A stretch of 64,000 bases of DNA from Sympetrum striolatum (GCA_947579665.1 CANPUZ010000057.1:1178001-1242000); one strand, 5' to 3'. Numbered from the stretch's first letter, positions 10,486-21,362 are shown. Program-made: numbers and translations. Notes: generated by a model from the sequence alone, not told the origin.

Positions 10486-10745
10486 GCTTCGTCGTTTTCG
10501 ATGGTCGATTTGGCGATGAATTTTTTTCCAGAGAATTATTACATCATAAAAAAGTCAATCCTGGCGAAAAACTTATTTTTGTTGCCTGACGTAAATAATA
10601 TAAGCATCCAAATTTCCCCTTTTTCGTAGCGAAACCGAGGAAGGAAAAACATACGGTGATTGGCTGCTAGATTCTGACGTCACCAACCCTATTGGCGCTA
10701 TTAGCAGTTTGATTACAACATCGACGAGTTATTTTTACATTTTTA
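10486..10745 (+). promoter_or_regulatory. Promoter-like stretch: full CRE plus two CCAAT boxes
   Basis: A palindromic TGACGTCA (10675-10682) lies between ATTGG motifs at 10659-10663 and 10691-10695. This spacing is typical of metazoan promoters, and it sits just upstream of the single-copy ORF region. No transcription start can be fixed from sequence, and no clear TATA box was seen. Confidence 0.3.
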
Positions 10746-10746
10746 A

Positions 10747-11424
10747 TTCGAGGAGGGCAATCTTTTTTGGGTAAATTTTCACAGAAATGCAAGTAGGATA
10801 TTCCAAGGCTTCACCTTGACAGATTTTATGAGGAAAGGCAAACCGGTGGAGGTCCATCCAATATTAGGCGTAACCCGGTTTACAAAAAGTAGATGGCTTT
10901 AATTAGTGTGAATGGAAAGAGCTTAGAGAGCGTAGTGGATAGCGATTCTAAAGTTATGTGTGGGGATCTACATTGTAACAATGCATAAAATAACATACAA
11001 AGTAGGCAACACCAATGTCGCCTACTGCAAATATTTTGTCACCCAAAGACAGTACTTGGTGCCGGCAAAAATGAGTAAAGAACTCAAGCGTTTGGATACA
11101 ATGTTTCTTTTCAGGGATAGAGTTCGGGAAGGTGGTGGGCCCTACATTCCTTTCAAAAGAAATCCCATTTATTCACATTGGAGTTCAGTGTGTGACTCGC
11201 CAGGTAGGCGATGGTTTCCATGCGGTAGATGTTGCGGAAGATCTTTTATTTTTAGTGCGAATCATATCATTTTCTATAGTGTGATTGTGTACGAGGGCTG
11301 TGATAGTGAGTGCACCCTGAAATACCTAGGAAATCGACTAGGAATCCGAAAGTACGATTTGCTCGAGGACAAGGAGAAAATAATTGATGGCAAGGCAATT
11401 ATTAATGAAGCAAACCTTTCTTAG
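10747..11424 (+). pseudogene. Unrecognised protein-like ORF, frame-disrupted
   Basis: The longest piece is open from 10936 to 11424 with an ATG at 10981 (about 147 codons). It uses mixed codons, unlike the AT-rich surroundings. It is rich in charged residues and has a cysteine-rich core: C, ten residues later C, then GRCCGRS, and later EGCDSEC. A protein-like segment in the same frame lies upstream (10747-10899, including GFTLTDFMRKGKPVEVHP). A bridging stretch (10893-10982) is open in another frame and contains SVNGKSLESVVDSDSK. This looks like one coding region of at least 220 codons broken by two frameshifts, or alternatively small exons. I do not recognise the family and assign no function. 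It occurs once in this window. Confidence 0.4.
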
Positions 11425-12240
11425 TGAAGACTTTTTCCATTAGAAGGTAATATTTTAAAAGATATTACATCTTTGTTTCTGTTTTTATACCGAGAGGCGT
11501 ATAGTATGTTTCTGCTCGATGGCTCTATAAAGGACCAACTTTTTTCACGCAGCAACAGTAAAGTTAAAACTTAACAGCCAGAGAGCAAAAAAATACTTTT
11601 TTTGGTTATTTTAATGGGGTATTGGGTAGTGGAGGGGGTTCAAGCAGTTTCAGTGTCGCCCAGTGATAATTCCTTAAAATATGCTCTGAATTGTACTATT
11701 TAAGTGATGTTTCAAAAACAATTAATTCCATTCTATCTGTATATTGTGTACTATACAATTATTTTCCTTTAGGTTTAAGAGATGAGCCATTACAGAATAC
11801 TCAAGCCATAATGGTAAATAATTTTGTTTTATTTGTTCTTTTTTATCGTAACACTGGCTGCGCTTCTAATAATTGATGGGAAATATTGAAGCATCAAAAA
11901 TGCATACTTTTGAATTACATATAACTATTACCTCATTTATTCATTAGACTTAAAACCGGACAGTGCTTCGTGTGGTAAAAAAATATTTATTACTGTCCAC
12001 AATCATATGAAAGAGAAAGTTAACCAATAAACCAATTAGCATTAAACCTTAGTGATATTCCACTCAATTAAATAACTGAAATAATATGAACTGAAAACAA
12101 CTTAAATATAAATTAAGCCAAACTAAGAATTATGCTAAGCTGTTACACAACTGATAATTACACTAGCCTAAGAATTTATAACGACACAAAATTTTGCAAT
12201 GCTTGCATTCTGTCTGTGTAATGATAAAAGTTTTGCAATA
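11425..12240. other. AT-rich single-copy spacer
   Basis: No RNA or coding signal was seen. The 61-codon frame at 11,691 is not convincing. The part near 12,000-12,240 may be the 3' flank of the Harbinger relic on the minus strand. Confidence 0.4.
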
Positions 12241-12625
12241 TCAAGTCACAGAAATATCCGCTGGTTCTGTTATATCATGAGGTTGTTCCTTGTTTTTTTT
12301 TGCGATAATTGCCACATTGTGCAGCACTGCATATGCTACAACAACTTCCATTAGTGTATCTAAACTAATATTAACACTATTTTACAGGATGGGAAAGTGT
12401 CGCTTCCATACCCCAAACATTGTTTCTATAATATTTCTGGTCTTTATACGACTTTCATTTTAGAGTTGCTGATATTGATCAGAGGGCTTCCTAGTTCGTG
12501 TTATCTTATAATTTTCCTGCTTATAGTCCAAATCTCCCAGCAATACCGCGTTTCTAAAGTATTTCTTTTCCAACTTATTCTTCAGGGAAGAATTGTTCAA
12601 AATAGTTTGACCGTGGCTTTTTTAT
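12241..12625 (-). pseudogene. PIF/Harbinger (HARBI1-like) transposase, C-terminal relic
   Basis: Read on the minus strand, one continuous frame gives NNSSLKNKLEKK, then LLGDLDYKQENYKI, RKPSDQYQQL, a stop, NESRIKTRNIIETMFGVWKR, HFPIL, a stop, then LMEVVVAYAVLHNVAIIAKK, ending at a natural stop (12241-12243). This follows the HARBI1 family order: GDSGY-like strand, then N-x(3)-I-x-T-R-x(3)-E with the last catalytic glutamate kept, then FGVWKRRFP, then A-x-LHN. Catalytic transposases of this family are about 350 residues long. Here only the last ~125 are recognisable, with two in-frame stops and no clear N-terminus above 12,630. The 142-codon plus frame over it is a shadow. Dead DNA transposon; the call is firm. 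Confidence 0.85.
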
Positions 12626-13250
12626 ATCACTCTGCTCTAAATATTTCTAATAAGTTATTTCGTTGGATGTATTTCCCCATTTTCAATACTATTCATCTAC
12701 AAGTAAGTATAAAAAGCAACTTGCGTCAAGGAGTACGTCCAACATTATGCACCTTTGCGGAAAATACCTTCAATGAAGCCTTGGAAGCAAGACTTGAGAC
12801 CATACACGTTGACGGACACTATTAGTTTAGATAATTGTTCCATATTTTCCTCAGTTCCTTATTTTGTTTGCACACAAATTCCATTCAATTTTTAATGTTC
12901 TTATATGTTACACAACATTTGCTTTTTCTGACCAGCAACAGGTTTTTCATGCGCCAAATATTTATTCTCCATGGTTACCAAAAATTGTGCTAATACTCTA
13001 TTACAATGACATAAATTGTGTTTTCTAATCGTACATTCGGGACAGTAAATATAATGTTTTTGTCATTCAATTTCTTCCATTGTTACAAACTTTATCTATA
13101 TCTATTTCTTAATAAGGACCTCTCCAGCTGCCTATCGGCTTGAGGCAAGTGGTGGAAGCACTTTGTGCATTATTTCCTAATCTATTGCTTTCGCGTATCT
13201 TACGCGTAAAACATTATTTCTTGAAACGATAAGCTCTTTCATATGTTTCC
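12626..13250. other. AT-rich spacer between Harbinger relic and LINE fragment
   Basis: It probably contains unrecognisable upstream transposon sequence. A short GC-richer patch at about 13,115-13,165 (ccagctgcc...cttgaggcaagtgg) has no assigned role. Confidence 0.3.
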
Positions 13251-13821
13251 CTGATCGCAGTATCAGAACGGCATTTATAGCATAGAGGCCGCATTATAAC
13301 GGTTTAGATTTAGATATATAACCCGCGAGCCGCCAGAGGCGTATGGCAGGGGGTGTAATACACCACTATTATTCATTCCTCCCTATTAGCATCTCTGATA
13401 GCCTGGGGAAAAAACGACCAAAAATAATTATCCGTGCTTGCAAGATCACGTTCGCTCCTTACTGGCACTAACATTTCACTTACTTCGTCTATAAATTCTG
13501 AACGATTAAACTCTTCTAAAAGTTTCCGACGATGTTCAGATCTTCTGTAGTGAATTCCAAGCGGGGGGCTCTATCATTGCTGACTCTAGACTAGGACTAG
13601 ACTTCTAGACTCGGACGAATAAGAGAAGCTATTTCTTTGACACTCGATGAGCAACCTCTCAACGTAGTTAATCTTTGCATTCTATTCGCTTTTCCTATCG
13701 CATCTCGAATATGTCTTTGAAAGATAAGTTACTGCTAAACGTGACTCCTAGGTATTTGTTGTCGTGCACTAACTCAAATGGATGCCCTGAGATTTGATAC
13801 TGCGCGGGAATTATATTTGTG
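13251..13821 (-). pseudogene. 3' fragment of Jockey/CR1-like LINE, antisense (module Y, copy 1)
   Basis: On the minus strand the C-terminal region of a reverse transcriptase ORF is readable with frameshifts: ISGHPFELVHDNKYLGVTFS, LRGCSS.VKEIASLIRPSLE, then the 3' UTR. The stem-loop core CGCC-TCT-GGCG lies near 13,330-13,350. The catalytic RT core is absent, so this is a 5'-truncated, long-dead copy. It is better preserved in places than the other three Y copies but lacks an internal stretch (about 13,575-13,605). Confidence 0.75.
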
Positions 13822-13855
13822 ATTCATATCTGCCAACATATTGGCAGATATGAAT
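13822..13855. repeat. 15-bp perfect palindrome arms, loop CATA (copy 1)
   Basis: ATTCATATCTGCCAA, CATA, then the exact reverse complement. It sits at the LINE fragment/module A boundary and is conserved in all four Y copies. Confidence 0.85.
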
Positions 13856-15605
13856 AAACAATATATTTTGGAACGACTTGATTTTATTAACTGCAAAGTT
13901 CGAAGTCGCTATAATACCGGGAAGTAATTAGAATTGATTTCCGTTATCTCCATAAGAAATTCATTGAAGAATGTAAATGACTCTCTGGGATCGAACCAAG
14001 GCCCATCAGCAATACATTAAACAGCGAACATAAAATATATTCATGATCTATATCCACATGCCTAGTTTGCAGTTTCCATCTTATCGGGAATCAATTAAAA
14101 AGAATCTTAATAATCACTACAATGAATTTTAAATGGGAGTATATTTGCCCTGACATAGCGTCGAACCAAGGATATTCTCCGTTGATGTCTTTATGGTTTC
14201 CTTTCGATATGCACGGCTTCTAGCGATCCCTTAAATTTCAACTTCCTACTTTTCCGGGAAGTACCTCAAAAAAATTTTCGAGAATCCCCGCAATGCATCC
14301 TTATGGAAAAAATCGGGATTTTAGGTCCTTCTGACATCAAACCCACGACTTTGAGGTTCAAAATCGCCTTTTTTCTGGCGTTTACACATTATGGCCAGTA
14401 CGTCGTAAAAATTTCAAGTCAGTGACGCTTGCGGACCATGGTTAGAAATTTCATCCCCAGTGGGCGAGAATATATCTATACGAGTAAAAGTTGCTTGCTT
14501 ATCGCAAGCATACGAAGTTTATTTATGATCTTTATTCACATGCCAACTTTTGAGATTCAATGTTATTGGGGAGGGGTTAAAAGAATCATTAAATTCGTAG
14601 CAATTTCTAATATTTTTATACGCCTGGTGTCGAACCCAGGACCTATTGGAAGATGCGATTAGGCATAATAACTTGTTAGAACCTGATCTTAATTATTGCA
14701 AAGTTTGAAGTCATTCTGGGAAGATCCTGAAACAAGACTCCATTATCCCCAACTGAAATGCGTACGATAATATAAATGACTCTCTGGGTTCGAACCAAGG
14801 ACGATCAAGGAATCCTAAAACACGTATTTAAAATGTATCCATGATATTTATTTACATGCCAAGTTTTAAGTTTCTATATTGTCGGGAAAGGGCTCAAAAA
14901 TATTCTTAAACATTGAACAGTTATTTATTTTAGTGACCCCTGGTGTCGAACCCAGGACATACTGGCAGCTGTTAATGCACAGTATGACTTGTTAGAGCAT
15001 GATCTTATTTAATGGAAAGTTTGAAGTCGATATCATACCGTGAAGTACCTAAAATTTGTTTCCATAATCTTCCTAAGAAATGCATTGAGGAATGTAAATG
15101 GCTCTCTGGAATCGAACCAAGGACAATCAGCGGAACGTTCAACCACGCACATAAAAGAGATTTATGATCTCTATCTACATGCCGAGTTTCAAGGTTCCAT
15201 CTTATCGGGAAGTCATTTAAAAAAATCTTAAAAATGGCAATGTAAATTAAACTGGAGAATATTTGTCCTGACCTAGCTTCGAACCAAGGAAAATCTTCGG
15301 TGATGTCTTAATGGTTTTCGTTGGATACGCACGGCCTCCAGCGATACCTCGAATTTCAACTCTCTACTTTGCCGGGAAGAACCACAAAAAAAATTTTCGA
15401 AAATCCCCACCATGTATCCTTATGGGGAAAATTGTGACTTTGGGGCCTTCTGGAATCGAACCCATGACACTGAGGTTCAACATCGCCTTTTTCTGGTGGC
15501 TACACGTTATGGCCTGTACGTCGTATTAATTTCAAGCCAGTGACACTTGTAGAAAATAATTAAAATTTGGATCCCCTATGAATGAGTGTACATATAGTTG
15601 AGATT
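13856..15605. repeat. Module A, longest uninterrupted array
   Basis: TCGAACC-type cores lie near 13,989, 14,160, 14,330 (decayed), 14,631, 14,787, 14,944, 15,109, 15,280 and 15,452, a spacing of about 156-172 bp with one gap. Each core is preceded by tctggga/tggtg and followed by aaggac/caggac. The site that carries M elsewhere is unoccupied here (15,221-15,228, aaaaatct once). Short frames such as 14,429-14,662 are incidental. Confidence 0.75.
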
Positions 15606-15757
15606 GGCAAAGGTTAAGCGTTCCGTCCCGTCTTCCGGGCGCCTCATGCGCCTGGGCCATGAGGAGTTTCCGTCTTGAGTTAGTTCATCCACCGGATGGC
15701 TATCCGTAGGATACGCCAGAGTTATCATTCATTTCTTTATCTCAAAGATGCATTATA
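15606..15757. repeat. Module D, variant with cttccgggcgcc
   Basis: It differs from the copies at 7.1 and 43.0 kb by gcgcctgggcc and gagtttccgtcttgagttag. It is nearly identical to the copy at 25.0 kb. Confidence 0.6.
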
Positions 15758-16417
15758 ACTTTCTCCCTGTACGTAGTGCAGAGAAAGTATTGTATTCGCA
15801 AAAAAATTCGACCTCTAGATTTCGACGGAAATAGATGTTTTGGGGCCCATAGAGTTCGTTTTCGCTATTTTCCCGAACATGTCTGTCTGTTGTAAAGTAG
15901 TTTTTGAGCGCTCTATCTTAAAAAGTAATTATCCGATCATTTCCAAAATTCATATTTAGTATTTTAATAAAAATGCCAAGAGTTGAGTAGGTTGTTATGA
16001 ATACTGCTTTACCGGAAGTTGCGGTTTATCCGGAACAAAACATTGCTTCTTAAATATCTCTGTCAGAATGCAATGTAGGTATATACAATTATTTACAAAA
16101 GTTATAGATAATGTATTTTACTACAACTTTTGTATGAAACATTTTTTCGTAACACTGATTCTTTAGGAGTTATTCTTGAATAATGGTTAACCGGAAGTTG
16201 TTGTTTATCCAGAAATGGAAGTTTTTCATACATATCTCTGTCAGAATGCAATATAGGTATATACATTTACATTCAAAAGTTATAGATAATGTATTTTACT
16301 ACAACTTTTGTAAGTAACATTTTCCTGTAACACTCATTGTTTTGGAGTTATTTATATAATAACAGCATAGGCTTTTTTTTTCAATAAATACGGAGAAAGT
16401 CAAGTGTTGGCCACATC
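15758..16417 (+). mobile_element. B element copy 3
   Basis: Complete, with two subrepeats: accggaagttgcggtttatc near 16,012 and accggaagttgttgtttatc near 16,191. The right end ggccacatc is intact. Confidence 0.65.
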
Positions 16418-16989
16418 AGATTTTTTGTATTATATTAATATAAATTACAAATATTCTCATCAAGGTAGATCTTTTCTTTGCATACTGTTTCTGCTTTGAT
16501 TGCAATGCATGTTTAGTATTATATGGACTTAAAATCTTGGTATGTTTTTTCCCGATTTTTTCAACCGTTATCATTTTTAAAACTGCTAATACTCCCTACC
16601 AATCTTATACATAATTCTGGTTGTTTGCTCAGTTGCTCTTTGTTTCATTAAAATGCATAAAAACCACATCTCATGTAATTAAGAGAAACCAAACCTTAAC
16701 AAAAAATTGTTTAAGTAGAACGTAACCAAAGAAAAAGTTGTTCGTGCAGACCAATTTAAGTGTCTTTTCTAAAATTGTTTTTATTTCTCACGTTACGAAG
16801 AACTTGTAGCAATAGTTATGGAGATAAGTGTTGACATTTTAATTTACAATTAATTTTTAATCAATATCTGAAGTTGGACTTGAGTAATTGCTTTTTATTT
16901 ACAAGGCGGAATTCGCGATGTGGGAGCAGCGAATGAGATGTAATGGAATTACATTCGTTGTAATATTTTGGATCTTATTTACCATGGAA
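16418..16989. repeat. Module E
   Basis: A full-length spacer ending in accatgg before satellite array 2. No gene seen. Confidence 0.55.
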
Positions 16990-18355
16990 CATCAGCTCGT
17001 TTTATCCGGAACAGACTACTTTTAAACCGGAAAACGTTATCCGGAATATCATTTCGTTTTATCCGGAATATCTGTTAGTTTTATCCTGAATTCAGTTCGT
17101 TTTATCCGGGATATCTGTTAGTTTTATCCTGAATTCAGTTAGTTTTATCTGGGATATCTATAAGTTTTATCCGGAATATAAGTTCGTTTTATCCGGAATA
17201 TCTGTTAGTTTTATCCGGATTTCAGTTCGTTTTATCCGGAATATGAGTTCGTTTTATCCGGAATATAAGTTCGTTTCATCCGGAATATCTGTTAGTTTTA
17301 TCCGGAATTCAGTTCGTTTAACCCGGAATATGAGTTCGTTTTATCCGGAATATAAGTTCGTTTTATCCGGAATATCTGTTAGTTTTATCCGGAATTCAGT
17401 TCGTTTTATCCGGAATATGAGTTCCTTTTATCCGGAATAAAAGTTCGTTTTATCTGGCATATGAGTTAGTTTTATCCGGAATATAAGTTCGTTTTATCCG
17501 GAATATGAGTTAGTTTTATCCGGAATAAAAGTTCGTTTTATCTGGCATATGAGTTCGTTTTATCCGGAATATAAGTCCGTTTTATCCGGAATATCTGTTT
17601 TTTTATCCGGAATATAAGTTCGTCATATCCGGAATATATGTTAGTTTTATCCGTAATTCAGTTCTTTTTCTACGGAATATGAGTTCGTTTCATCCGGAAT
17701 ATAAATGTTATTTTATCCGGAATATCTGTTAGTTTTATCCGGAATTCAGTTCGTTTTATACGGAATATGAGTTCGTTTTATCCGGAATATAAGTACGTTT
17801 TATCCGGAATATCTGATAGTTTTATCCGGAATTCAGTTCGTTTTATCCGGAATATGAGTTCGTTTTATCCGGAATATAATTTCGTTTTATCCGGAATATT
17901 AGTTAGTTTTATCCGGAATTCATTTCGTTTTTTACGGAATATCTGTTTGTTTTATCCGGAATAAAAGTTCGTTTATCCGGAATATCTGTTAGTTTTAACC
18001 GGAATACAGTTCGTTTTATCCTGAATTTAAGTTCGTTTTATATTGAATATCAGTTCGTTTTATCCGTAGCATCGGTTCTTCTTATCAGGAATATCATTTC
18101 GATTTATCCGGATATCATTTCGTTTTATCCGGAATATCTGTTTGTTTTATCTGGAATATAAGTTCGTTTTATCCGGAATATAAGTTCGTTTTATCCGGAA
18201 TATAAGCTCGTTTTATCCGGAATATGAGTTCGTTTTATCCGGAATATGAGTTCGTTTTATCCGGAATATAAGTTCGTTTTATCCGGAATATGAGTTCGTT
18301 TTATCCGGATTATAAGTTCGTTTTATCCGGAATATGAGTTTGTTTTATCCTGAAT
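16990..18355 (+). repeat. Satellite S, array 2 with 87-bp higher-order repeat
   Basis: The same 21/22-bp units. Within about 17,190-17,440 four units (22+22+21+22 bp) form an 87-bp higher-order repeat, which is why a 29-residue periodic frame stays open there. The right edge runs through ctgaatagacg into module Y. Confidence 0.9.
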
Positions 18356-18385
18356 AGACGTAATAGCGCTCTAGCATATGGTTCC

Positions 18386-19070
18386 CTGATTGTAGTATCA
18401 GAACGGCCTTTTTAACATAGAGGCCGCATTATATCGGTTTAGATTTAGATATATATCCCGCGAGCCGACAGAGGCGTTTGGCAGAGGGTGTAATACACCG
18501 CCATTATTCATTCAATCCCTATTAGCATCTCTAATAGCCTGGGGAAAAAGCGGCCAATAGGAATTATCCGTCCTTGCGATTACTTCCCTATAACGCTTCG
18601 TAAATGCCTCTCGGAGATCTCTCCTTACTGGCTCTAGCATTTCACTTACTTCGTCTATAAATTCTGAACGAATGAACTTTTCGAAAAGTTTTCGACGATA
18701 TTATTGTAATCTGTAGTGAATTCCAACTGAGGGACTCTTATCATTGCCGTAACGCCGCTATCAAACCTGAAATCCCCGCCCAACGAATCTACGCTGGACC
18801 ATCTCTAAATCTGAGACTAAACCTACTTCCTCCCAAACTGCACAGCTGTATTCTAGACTCGGACGAATAAGAGAAGCCATTTCTTTGACTCTCGATGAGC
18901 ATCCTCTCAACGTAGTAAATATTTGAATTCCATTAGATTTTCCAATCGCATCACGAATATGTTCTTAGAAAGATAAGTTACTGCTAAACGTGACTCCTAG
19001 GTATTTGTTTTTGTGCACTAACTCTAATGGATGCCCTGAGATTTGATACTGCGCGGGAATTATATTTGTG
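18386..19070 (-). pseudogene. 3' LINE fragment, antisense (module Y, copy 2)
   Basis: Minus-strand translation gives RPSLEYSCAVWEEVGL, SDLEMVQRRF and, later, KRYREVIARTDNSYWPLFPQ, the end of a Jockey/CR1-like ORF. The 3' hairpin is decayed (CGCCTCTGTCGG). Copies 2-4 share the same lesions, so the module was amplified after the LINE died. Confidence 0.75.
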
Positions 19071-19104
19071 ATTCATATCTGCCAACATATTGGCAGATAT
19101 GAAT
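19071..19104. repeat. 15-bp palindrome (copy 2)
   Basis: Identical to the element at 13,822-13,855. Confidence 0.85.
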
Positions 19105-20065
19105 AAACAATATATTTTGGAACGACTTGATTTTATTAACTGCAAAGTTCGAAGTCGCTATCATACCGGAAAGTACCTAGAATTGGTATCCGTTATCCAC
19201 ATAAGAAATGCATTGAGGAATATAAATGACTCTCCGGGATCGAACCAAGGACCAACAGCAATACATTAAACAGCGTACATAAAATATATTCATGATCTTT
19301 ATCCACATGCCGAGTTTTACGTCCCCATCTTATCGGAAAGTGATTAAAAAGAATCTTAAAATTCGCTACAATGCATTTGAAATGTAAATATATTTGCCTT
19401 GGCATAGCGTCGAACCACGGTTGTCTTAAAAATCGTAGCGATTTCTAATATTTGTAGACGCCTGGTGTTGAACCCAGAATCTATTTGCAGATTCGAATAG
19501 ACATAATAACATGTTAAGGACTTGATCTTAATTAATGCAAAGTTTGAAGTCCATATCATACGTGGAAGGTCCATAATTAAAACTGTGTTACCCCAATCTG
19601 AACTGCATATGGCAATGTAAATGGCTTTCTGGGATCGAACCAAGGACGATCAAGGAAACCTATTGAAATGTATTTATGTATTTTATTTACATTCCAAGTT
19701 TAAAGTTTCTATATTGTCGGGAAAGGGTTCAAAAATATTCTTAAACATCGTAACAGTTATTTAATTTAGAGACCCGTAGTGTCGAATACAGTACATACTG
19801 GCAGCTGTTTATCCACAGAATGACTTGTTACGACTTGCTCTTATTTAATACAAAGTTTGAAGTCAATATCATGCCGGAAAGTACCTAAAATTTGTTTCCA
19901 TAATCTCCATAAGAAATGCATTGAGGAACGTAAATGGCTCTCTGAAATCGAACCATGGACAATCAGCGGAACGTTCGACCACGCACAAAAAAGAGATTCT
20001 TGATCTCTATCTACATGCCGAGTTTTAAGTTTCCATCTTATCGGGAAGTTAATTTAAAAAAATCT
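19105..20065. repeat. Module A, left part, up to the M insertion
   Basis: Five or six B-box-bearing units. The last bases AAAAATCT (20058-20065) are the left target duplication of M1. The 70- and 95-codon minus frames recur in each copy because the DNA does. Confidence 0.7.
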
Positions 20066-21111
20066 GATGTGGCCAGCACATGATTTTCTCCATATATATA
20101 TAAGATGTGAATATTTATCTACCGTAGTAATTTCGAGCTCTATATTCCATCTAAACTTGGAATACGAGTGATTAATATATATATATTATTATCTTTGACG
20201 TAATAAACATTATAAATAATGTTTTTCGGGACATGTTCGATGAAAAACGATTAATTTGGCCTTTCGCCCATATAGCCCAGAGCACACACGAAGTACATAA
20301 TCAGCAACTTCCGGTTTATCAGTATTTCATGAATAACTCCTAAAACATCAGTGATACAAAAATGTATTTCAACCAAAAGTTATAGTAAATAACATTTTCT
20401 AAAACTTTTAAAAATAATAGTATATACCTAAGTATCATATTTATGGAGATATTTTGAAAAAGGGAAATGAGCTTTGAAGAATGAAGCTCGACTTCCGGTT
20501 AACCGATTTACTCCAAAAACTAATCAACTCTAAAGAAACTAACCAAAATACTATATATGAAATTTGGTGTTGATACAACGAACGGTTTTTATGTTAGAGC
20601 GCCAACAAAGTACATAACAGCTACTTCTGTTTTATCGGTATTTCACGAATAACTCCTAATTAACCGGTGATAAAAAATGTGTTAAATACAAAAATTATAG
20701 TAAAAGAATTATCTAAAACTTTTATATGCAATACAATACACGTATATATCATATTTATGGAGATATTTTGAAAACCGGAAATGAGCTTTAATGAATGAAG
20801 CTCGACTTCCGGTAAACTGATTTACTCCAAAAACTAAACAACTCTGACAGCACACACCACAGTACTATATACGAAGTTTGGTTTTGATACGACCAATAGT
20901 TTTCACGTTAGAGTGCCCACAAGCACAGACACACATACATACACACACACACACACACACATACAGACACACACACATACACACAGACATCATTCCGAAA
21001 ATAGTCAAAACGTGTTGTAGGGACTCGAAAACATGTATTTCCGTTGAAATCTCGAAGTCCAATTTTTTCATGAAAACAATAATTTCTCTATACTTCGTAT
21101 ATGGAGAAAGT
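20066..21111 (-). mobile_element. M element copy 1 (1,046 bp, 8-bp target duplication)
   Basis: In minus orientation it starts ACTTTCTCCATATACGAAGT and ends ggagaaaatcatgtgctggc + cacatc. It contains a CA/TG microsatellite (about 20,925-20,990) and two ~322-bp internal subrepeats (about 20,280-20,602 and 20,603-20,925), each with an accggaagtcgag motif. It is flanked by AAAAATCT at 20058-20065 and 21112-21119; the unoccupied site at 15,221 has that octamer once. It has no ORF that could be a transposase, so it is non-autonomous. Confidence 0.8.
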
Positions 21112-21362
21112 AAAAATCTTAAAAATCGCAATCTAAATTAAACGGGAGAATATTTGCCCTGGTCTAGCTTCGAACCAAGGATAATCTTCAATGATGTCTT
21201 AATAATTTTCGTAGGATACGGACGGCCTCCAGCGATAAATTGAATTTTAACTCCCTACTTCACTGGGAAGTACCTCAAAAAATTTTGAAAATCCCCACCC
21301 ATCGCTATCCGTAGGTTACGCCAGAGTTATCATTCACTTCTTTAGCTTAAAGAAGCATTATT
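21112..21362. repeat. Module A remainder plus truncated D
   Basis: The A unit resumes at taaaaatcgcaatctaaatt after M. Only the last ~60 bp of D (catcgctatccgtaggttac...) are present, so the ggttaagcg start and the CCTCATG hairpin are lost in this lineage. Confidence 0.6.

Noticed and set aside
12397..12825. 142-codon plus ORF
   Set aside because: Shadow of the minus-strand Harbinger transposase relic.
19193..19643. Minus ORFs of 70 and 95 codons repeated at 28.4 and 35.5 kb
   Set aside because: They lie in the amplified module A. Identity follows from DNA duplication, there is no recognisable domain, and the A array at 13.9-15.6 kb does not keep the frames.
20066..21111. Helitron as the identity of M
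   Set aside because: The terminal hairpin is suggestive, but there is an 8-bp target duplication and no TC...CTRR ends or A/T insertion point.
20865..21141. 87-88 codon ORFs on both strands over the CA/TG repeat
   Set aside because: Microsatellite reading (HTHTHT / CVCVCV).
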